NCBI RefSeq assembly: GCF_036178845.1
Contig: NZ_CP108070.1
Location: forward strand, 10,354,001 to 10,418,000
Origin: Streptomyces sp. NBC_00271
GTDB taxonomy: Bacteria > Actinomycetota > Actinomycetes > Streptomycetales > Streptomycetaceae
Length of the DNA: 64,000 nucleotides
Reading direction: 5' to 3'
Part shown: positions 59,279 through 64,000 of the stretch, piece after piece
Numbering within the stretch: position 1 is the first letter of the stretch
Layout of the letters: each line of letters begins with the position of its first letter
Position numbers and translations under genes: made by a program
Notes under the pieces: model-generated
Database searches by the model: none
Told to the model about the DNA's origin: nothing
The model's input: the letters and a program-made list of their open reading frames with translations, nothing else

Positions 59279-60601
59279 CTACTTTCCGGGACGTCCGAGC
59301 TGGTGGACGGTCCAGCCGGCCGCGCGCCAGGACTCGGCGTTGAGAGTGGTGCGGCAGTCCACGAGCAGGGGCGTCCCGGGCCGGTCCACGAGGGTGTGAG
59401 GGTCGACCTGCTGGTACTCGGGCCACTCTGTGGCCAGCACGACGACGTCGGCACCGTCGAGCGAGGCGGGCAGGTCGTCGGAGTAGTCGAGCTCGGGGTT
59501 ACGGATCATGGCAGTGGCGACGGCCTGCGGGTCGTGGACCGTGACAACACCTCCGGCCTCCTGGAGGACGTGGGCCAGAGCGAGAGCCGGAGACTCGCGG
59601 ACGTCGTTGGTGCCGGGCTTGAACGCGGCACCCCACACGGTCACCCGAGCGCCCTGCACAGGCTGGTCGCCCAAGGCACGGGTGATGAGGTCCATGGCAA
59701 CGCCGGTGCGGGCTTCGTTGATGCGCTCGGCGGCGCGCAGGAGGGTGGCTGCCGCGGCGGCGCCCAGTTGCCCGGCGGAGGCGGTGAATGCGCGGATGTC
59801 CTTGGGGAGGCAGCCGCCTCCGTAGCCGATGCCGGGCTGCATGCCGCCGGACCCGATGCGGGGGTCGATGCCGAGAATGTCCACGATCTGGGAGATGTCG
59901 GCGTCGGCGGCATCGCACATGTCGGCGACGGCGTTGATGTACGAAATCTTCAAGCCGAGGAAGGTGTTCGCGGCGCCCTTGGCGAGTTCGGCGGTCTGCG
60001 GGTCGGTGACGAAGAGGGGGACACCGGCGTCCAGGATCGGGGCGTAGACGTCGCGGATCGCCTTCTCCGCCGAGGCGGTGGTGAGCCCGGCGATGAGGCG
60101 GTCCGGACGGAGGGTGTCCTCGACCGCGTGCCCCTCCCGGAGGAACTCCGGGTTCCACACGACGTCGACGTCTTCGCCAGCGGGAGCCAGGCTCTGGGCG
60201 AGGGCCGTGACACGGCGGGTAGTACCGACAGTGACGGTCGACTTCCCGACGATCGTGCACGGGCGGTTGAGATGGGGGGCGAGTTGACGGATGGCGCCGT
60301 AGACCTGTCCGGTGTCGTAGGAGCGGCCGTCGGCGTCGATGGGGGTACCGACGCCAATGAAGTGCAGCTCGGCGAAGGTGGCAGCCTCGCGGAGGTCGGT
60401 GGTGAACCGCAGGCGCCCGCTCTCGGTGTGGCGGGCGAGCAGCTCGGGAAGCCCGACCTCGAAGATGGGGCACTCGCCCGCGTTGAGCCGGTCGACCTTG
60501 GCCTGATCGACATCCACGCCGATGACCTCGTGGCCCAGTTCAGCCATCGCCGCCGCGTGCGGGATGCCGAGGTGGCCACAGCCGATTACTGAAATGCGCA
60601 T
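59279..60601 (-). CDS. ugd: UDP-glucose/GDP-mannose 6-dehydrogenase family protein (probable UDP-glucose 6-dehydrogenase)
   Basis: A 440-residue NAD-dependent enzyme that oxidises UDP-glucose twice to UDP-glucuronate. The Rossmann start is MRISVIGCGHLGIPHAAAMA; substrate and hinge motifs include GVGTPIDADG and VVWNPEFLREGHAVEDTL; the catalytic Cys lies in GIGYGGGCLPKDIRAF; the C-terminal domain has AFKPGTNDVRESPAL. The N-terminal GxGxxG reads GCGHLG. Specificity for UDP-glucose is likely but GDP-mannose or others are possible. It is last of a minus-strand cluster, 84 bp after the Sir2-like gene with a hairpin between. Confidence 0.88.
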   Translation of the reverse strand: MRISVIGCGHLGIPHAAAMAELGHEVIGVDVDQAKVDRLNAGECPIFEVGLPELLARHTESGRLRFTTDLREAATFAELHFIGVGTPIDADGRSYDTGQVYGAIRQLAPHLNRPCTIVGKSTVTVGTTRRVTALAQSLAPAGEDVDVVWNPEFLREGHAVEDTLRPDRLIAGLTTASAEKAIRDVYAPILDAGVPLFVTDPQTAELAKGAANTFLGLKISYINAVADMCDAADADISQIVDILGIDPRIGSGGMQPGIGYGGGCLPKDIRAFTASAGQLGAAAAATLLRAAERINEARTGVAMDLITRALGDQPVQGARVTVWGAAFKPGTNDVRESPALALAHVLQEAGGVVTVHDPQAVATAMIRNPELDYSDDLPASLDGADVVVLATEWPEYQQVDPHTLVDRPGTPLLVDCRTTLNAESWRAAGWTVHQLGRPGK

Positions 60602-60636
60602 CCGTGACTCTCACTCTTGGGAGGGGGCCCGCGTGC

Positions 60637-60680
60637 GGGGCCGGGGACAAGCTCAGAGGCTACTGCCGTTGCCCGGCCCC
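60637..60680 (-). terminator. Possible hairpin between the Sir2-like gene and ugd
   Basis: A 9-bp inverted repeat, GGGGCCGGG (60637-60645) and CCCGGCCCC (60672-60680), starts 6 bp after the Sir2-like stop. The 26-nt loop is long, so it may only attenuate. If it works, ugd has its own promoter in the remaining ~35 bp or depends on read-through. Confidence 0.4.
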
Positions 60681-60685
60681 ACAGT

Positions 60686-61930
60686 TCAGCCGTTGTCGGT
60701 GTCGAGGTTCAGCAGCCGCTCCAGGTCACCGATCGCGTCGGCGGCCGTCTTCCGTACGACGACATCACCGGTCTGCGGCGCCTCCAGCGGGTACGCGAAC
60801 CAGGACCCGTCCGGGCGCGGGAATCCCTCCGGGTCGACGTGGAACACCTTGAGACCGGCCGCACGGGCCCGCTTGGCCACCCGCCGCCGGTCGGCGTGCA
60901 GCCCGACCACGACCAGGGCCTTCGCGTCGGGGTGGAAGGTGACCGGAGGAATCCGCTGGTCGTAGCGGCGCATGAACTCCTCCTCGAACCCGGCGCGCGC
61001 GCCGAGCGCGTCGAAGTTGTTCGTGATGAACGGCCCGACCATGTGCCCGGCCTCCTCCATGCGCTTGAGCGCGTGCAGGGCCGGGGTGACCTCGGCGTTG
61101 AAGCACGCCCGGTACATGTCCGACAGCTCGCCGACCTTGTCCTCCGTGTCGAGGAATATCTCCGCGAGCAGCGGGTCCCGGCCCGGCGCCAGGACGAACG
61201 TGAAGCCCTTGCCGAGCAGCTCGTCCTCGATCTCGTTGACGTGGTACATCTCGTGGAGCCGGTGCAGCGGCGGAATCCCGGCCTCGTAGGAGACACCACA
61301 GCCGACCTCGACCTGGAACGGCAGGAAGTCTGCAAGCTGCGCCAGGTCGCCGGCGTAGACCGGCTGCCCGGGGGTGTCCTTGACCCGGACACCGTGGGTC
61401 AGGACCTCCCACGGCCGACGCCGGATCGCCCTCGGCGGGAACGTGTTGACGGAGGTGAACGTGGTGTCGATGACCTCGTAGCCCGCCGGAAGCCGGCGGC
61501 CCGCCCGCAGATCCTCAGGGTGTTCTTCGACGCGGATCATGTGGACACGCAGGTCACCCAGCTCGAACCGGCCCGGCCCGATCTGCTTCCATCCGCCCTC
61601 GGTCAGCATGGCGTGGTTCTCCTCCCACGCCACGTCGATCTCGGCCTGCGGCGCCGCCACCGAGTGGTACAGATACATCTGCTGCATGGCCAGCGATGGC
61701 GCCGCGGTGGTGTCCACTAGCCCGTACTGGTGCCAGTAGTGGACGATGCGGCGGCGCGCGTCACTCTCGCCTGTCCAGCCGGAGTTGGAGGCGGTCTCCT
61801 CCTGCTGGGTGCGCCGCCAGATGCCCTCCTCCTCGAAGCGGGGCCGGTCCGCGTTCACCCCGTAGTAGTCGTGCCACTTGCGGAGCTGCGCCTCATCGAG
61901 CTGGTCGATGACCGTAACGGGAAAGTGCAT
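60686..61930 (-). CDS. Sir2-like (DHS fold) protein with an extra N-terminal domain
   Basis: A 414-residue protein. Residues ~185-400 resemble sirtuin-type NAD-binding domains: VEVGCGVSYEAGIPPLHRLH (GAGxSxxxGIP-like), GPFITNNFDALGARAGFEEE (TQNIDxL-like) and ALVVVGLHADRRRVAKRARA. The usual catalytic His and the zinc-binding cysteines are not evident, so deacetylase activity is doubtful. The N-terminal ~180 residues (LRKWHDYYGVNADRPRFEEE; AMQQMYLYHSVAAPQAEID) are unfamiliar. The ATG at 61930 has GAGGACACGAC upstream. It stands between an aminotransferase and ugd, suggesting a biosynthetic rather than a chromatin role. Confidence 0.65.
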   Translation of the reverse strand: MHFPVTVIDQLDEAQLRKWHDYYGVNADRPRFEEEGIWRRTQQEETASNSGWTGESDARRRIVHYWHQYGLVDTTAAPSLAMQQMYLYHSVAAPQAEIDVAWEENHAMLTEGGWKQIGPGRFELGDLRVHMIRVEEHPEDLRAGRRLPAGYEVIDTTFTSVNTFPPRAIRRRPWEVLTHGVRVKDTPGQPVYAGDLAQLADFLPFQVEVGCGVSYEAGIPPLHRLHEMYHVNEIEDELLGKGFTFVLAPGRDPLLAEIFLDTEDKVGELSDMYRACFNAEVTPALHALKRMEEAGHMVGPFITNNFDALGARAGFEEEFMRRYDQRIPPVTFHPDAKALVVVGLHADRRRVAKRARAAGLKVFHVDPEGFPRPDGSWFAYPLEAPQTGDVVVRKTAADAIGDLERLLNLDTDNG

Positions 61931-61993
61931 GTCGTGTCCTCGATCTCTCATTCGAAACGATCCGCCCTTTTGGAGAAGGAGCGGCGGGGTGAG

Positions 61994-63298
61994 CTAGCTG
62001 AGGGCGGCCACCGCGTCGGTGAGCACGGAGGTCAGGAAATCGATGTCCTCGCCGCTGGAGTTCAGCGGGGGCGCGACGACCAGGCCTTCGCTGCGCGGGT
62101 CACCAGTTCCGGTGAACGGGTAGAAGAAGACGCCTCGCCGCTCGCACTCCTCCACCAAGGGCCAGAGCAGGCCCGGCGTGACCTCCACCCCGTACAGGTA
62201 GCCGACGCCACGGACATCCCGCACCGACGCCCAGTCGGCCAGGGACCGCAGAGACGTTCCGAGACGCTCTCCGCGAACCGCGAAGGCGCCGAAGTCCATG
62301 GACTCCAGCTCGTCCAGGACTCCAAGGCAGGCCGCCGCCTGGAGCGGGTGGGTGGCCATGGTGCCCATTGCGGGCAGCGGGTCCACGTCCTTGTGCCGCA
62401 GCACAGGCGCGATCTCCGGCGACACCAGCACCGCGCCCACACTGACGTAGCCGGCGCCCAAGCCCTTGGACAGGATGACCAGGTCGGGCTCGCACCCGTC
62501 CCAGTGATGACTCGCCAGAGGCGTGCCGGTGCGCCACAGCCCGGTCAAGACCTCATCGTGAATGACCAGGACGTTCCGCTCCCGGCAGATCTCCGACACC
62601 CGCCGCAGGTAACCCCGCGGGGGCACGAAGGCGCCGCCCGTGGTCCCGTTGATGGGCTCGATCAGGACCGCGGCGACGTTCTCCGCGCCCCTGCTGTCGA
62701 TCGCCCGCGCCACCTCGTTGGCACACGAGGCATCGCACCCGTGCCCTTCATGGGCGTGGCCGTGCGTCGGCGGGTAAGGCGCCGGGAAGGCGGGGCCGAG
62801 ACCGAGCGAGTCCTCCGGCCGCGGGCGCCTGGCGTGATTCCCCGCGAGAGCGAGGGTCAACATGCTGTTGCCGTGGTAACTCAAATCGGACGTCAGGATG
62901 TCTCCGCGTCGCTTCCCGTTGCGAACCCGCACGATGTTCCGCGCCAGGCCCACCGCGACCTCTACGCCGAGCGTCCCGCACGTGGCCAGCGCGACCGAGT
63001 CGTCGGGGCGTCCAACGGCCGTGCACAGGCGGTCCATCAGCTCCATCTGGATGTGGGGCTGGACGACAGCGGCGCCCCCGAACGAGTAACGGGGGAACTG
63101 CTGCTCGATACGGGCGAAGACCTTGGGACTGCTCTGCCCCACGTTCGCGCAGAGGAGTCCGCTCGATCCGTCGAAGATGCGGCTGCCGTCGGTGCGGTGG
63201 AGCCACGGTCCCACCGCACGCTCGACATCGAAGTCCGGCAGGGGGCGGGAGGACGTCAGCAGCCTGCCGCGGAGCTTGACGTTGGAATCCTGATCCAC
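61994..63298 (-). CDS. Class III PLP-dependent aminotransferase
   Basis: A 434-residue fold-type I enzyme. PLP contacts: ALATCGTLGVEVAVGLARNI (phosphate-binding loop), SDLSYHGNSMLTLALAGN, the Asp in RNVLVIHDEVLTGLWRTG and the Schiff-base Lys in DLVILSKGLGAGYVSVGAVL. A His/Cys-rich insert (PPTHGHAHEGHGCDASC) around residue 180 is unusual and could bind metal. Substrate may be an omega-amino acid, amino sugar or peptide-derived ketone. It follows the methyltransferase gene by 87 bp and precedes the Sir2-like gene by 63 bp. Confidence 0.88.
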   Translation of the reverse strand: MDQDSNVKLRGRLLTSSRPLPDFDVERAVGPWLHRTDGSRIFDGSSGLLCANVGQSSPKVFARIEQQFPRYSFGGAAVVQPHIQMELMDRLCTAVGRPDDSVALATCGTLGVEVAVGLARNIVRVRNGKRRGDILTSDLSYHGNSMLTLALAGNHARRPRPEDSLGLGPAFPAPYPPTHGHAHEGHGCDASCANEVARAIDSRGAENVAAVLIEPINGTTGGAFVPPRGYLRRVSEICRERNVLVIHDEVLTGLWRTGTPLASHHWDGCEPDLVILSKGLGAGYVSVGAVLVSPEIAPVLRHKDVDPLPAMGTMATHPLQAAACLGVLDELESMDFGAFAVRGERLGTSLRSLADWASVRDVRGVGYLYGVEVTPGLLWPLVEECERRGVFFYPFTGTGDPRSEGLVVAPPLNSSGEDIDFLTSVLTDAVAALS

Positions 63299-63385
63299 AG
63301 AGAGGTCCTTTCTCAGGTGGGACGGCCCGCACGTCCCTTCTGCGGGGGCCGGGCCGTTGATACGAGTCGGCCACCGTGCAGGGGT

Positions 63386-64000
63386 CTATAGCGTCGGAGC
63401 GTCTGCGTAGCCGCTGAGGACCACGCACACGTGGCTGGCGTCCAGTGGGTAGTCCGTTCTCGATCTCCAGCCCGCCCCCAGGTTGCGGATCTGCTCTGGG
63501 GTGAGGTTCCTTGCCCATCGGGGCGGGGGCGGGGCGCCTGGTTCGACGAGCGGCACCGTGAGGTGCAGTTGGCCCTTGGGGGTCAGCCAGCGGCCGGCGT
63601 CGACGAGGAACCGTTCCCGGTCCAGATAGGGCAGGGTGTTGCGGCACATGATCAGGTCGAACGTGCCGGGCTGCAGGCTGGCCGGGACGGACCGGGCGAC
63701 GAAGTCGTGCTGGGCGTACATGAGGTGGGGTCCGGAGCCCTGCCATCGGGCCATGGCCAGGGCCGTGGGTGAAACGTCCATGCCCAGGACGCCCAGGCCT
63801 GCCGCAGCCAGTCGACGTGACCAGTGGCCGGTTCCACATCCCGCATCGAGCGCCAGCATTCCCGGGGCCGCGTCCACGTGCTGGTGGAAGAGTTCCATCT
63901 CCGCATCGGTGATGGGCACGCGCATCCTCGCGTCCCTGGTGTACCAGGCGTCCCACTCCGCAGCCGCAGACAGCGGCACTATCCCCGGGGCCGTGGGCAC
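63386..64000 (-). CDS. SAM-dependent class I methyltransferase (may extend beyond window)
   Basis: A protein of at least 204 residues. The SAM site is LALDAGCGTGHWSRRLAAAG (GxGxG-like), followed by LGVLGMDVSPTALAMARWQG, FDLIMCRNTLPYLDRERFLV and the post-motif GRWLTPKGQLHLTVPL. A GTG lies exactly at the window edge (64000-63998), so the start may be here or further on. It is the first visible gene of the minus-strand cluster with aminotransferase, Sir2-like protein and ugd. The target atom is unknown; an amine made by the aminotransferase is plausible. Confidence 0.8.
   Translation of the reverse strand: MPTAPGIVPLSAAAEWDAWYTRDARMRVPITDAEMELFHQHVDAAPGMLALDAGCGTGHWSRRLAAAGLGVLGMDVSPTALAMARWQGSGPHLMYAQHDFVARSVPASLQPGTFDLIMCRNTLPYLDRERFLVDAGRWLTPKGQLHLTVPLVEPGAPPPPRWARNLTPEQIRNLGAGWRSRTDYPLDASHVCVVLSGYADAPTL

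Noticed and set aside
63322..63357. Hairpin between methyltransferase and aminotransferase genes
   Set aside because: Eight-bp stem with a 20-nt loop in very GC-rich DNA; could be chance, and the genes look cotranscribed.
1..64000. tRNA, rRNA or riboswitch genes
   Set aside because: No cloverleaf-like or rRNA-like segment was recognised by eye; a covariance-model scan would be needed to exclude small RNAs.

Overview
The window is high-GC actinobacterial DNA, almost certainly from a Streptomyces linear replicon. Codon use is GC3-biased, GTG/TTG starts and ATGA/GTGA coupling are common, and several gene families are typical of streptomycetes (SCO5389 family, DUF6417, DUF6445, SpoIIE/PAS/GAF/HATPase proteins, telomere terminal protein Tpg). 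Pieces of tap and tpg, many truncated insertion sequences and scattered single-domain gene relics suggest a chromosome arm, or a region that absorbed linear-plasmid DNA.

Layout. 0-2.3 kb: end of a LysR regulator and broken genes (GNAT, phospholipase D, beta-helix). 2.3-12 kb: glycerol uptake (glpF-glpK), a DUF4232 lipoprotein, a TetR regulator, a secreted protein, and a tight minus-strand operon PAP2 / YihY / PAP2-lipid-kinase fusion. 12-24.9 kb: a DUF5519 gene, a PucR relic, a DUF6445 oxygenase-like gene with a 17-bp-stem terminator, a zinc-responsive-looking unit (candidate Zur box, cysteine-free rpmF, P-loop ATPase, SCO5389 family), a large SpoIIE-type phosphatase, two coupled alpha/beta hydrolases, a cation transporter and a nitroreductase. 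24.9-40.9 kb: a decayed accessory zone with relics of ISAzo13, IS5 (three), IS701-like, IS982, tyrosine recombinases, Na+/H+ antiporter, Ku, SDR, GDSL esterase, tap/tpg and dnaE2. A few intact genes sit among them (carboxymuconolactone decarboxylase-like, two divergent HNH-like secreted paralogues, a subtilisin with a P domain).

40.9-57.7 kb is a defence region. A minus-strand operon encodes a caspase-like protease, a CHAT protease and an alpha/beta hydrolase. Next comes a complete type I-E CRISPR-Cas locus: an array of 19 repeats transcribed leftward, cas3, then cas8e-cse2-cas7e-cas5e-cas6e-cas1-cas2 with 1-4 bp overlaps, then an array of 23 repeats transcribed rightward. The two leaders share leader-proximal sequence.

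The most interesting signal is in the ~600 bp gap between cas3 and cas8e. On the strand opposite to cas there is a 72-codon two-helix membrane protein and, downstream of it, a degenerate two-repeat mini-array with a 20-nt spacer. Its first 13 nt match the leader/Shine-Dalgarno region of the small membrane gene at every position except 6 and 12, the positions that type I-E Cascade flips out and does not read. This has the architecture of a CRISPR-regulated toxin-antitoxin (CreTA-like) module that would make cells dependent on Cascade.

57.7-64 kb: a chimeric IS21/integrase relic, a small hypothetical gene, and a minus-strand cluster of UDP-glucose dehydrogenase, Sir2-like protein, class III aminotransferase and methyltransferase that runs off the window and may belong to a biosynthetic cluster.
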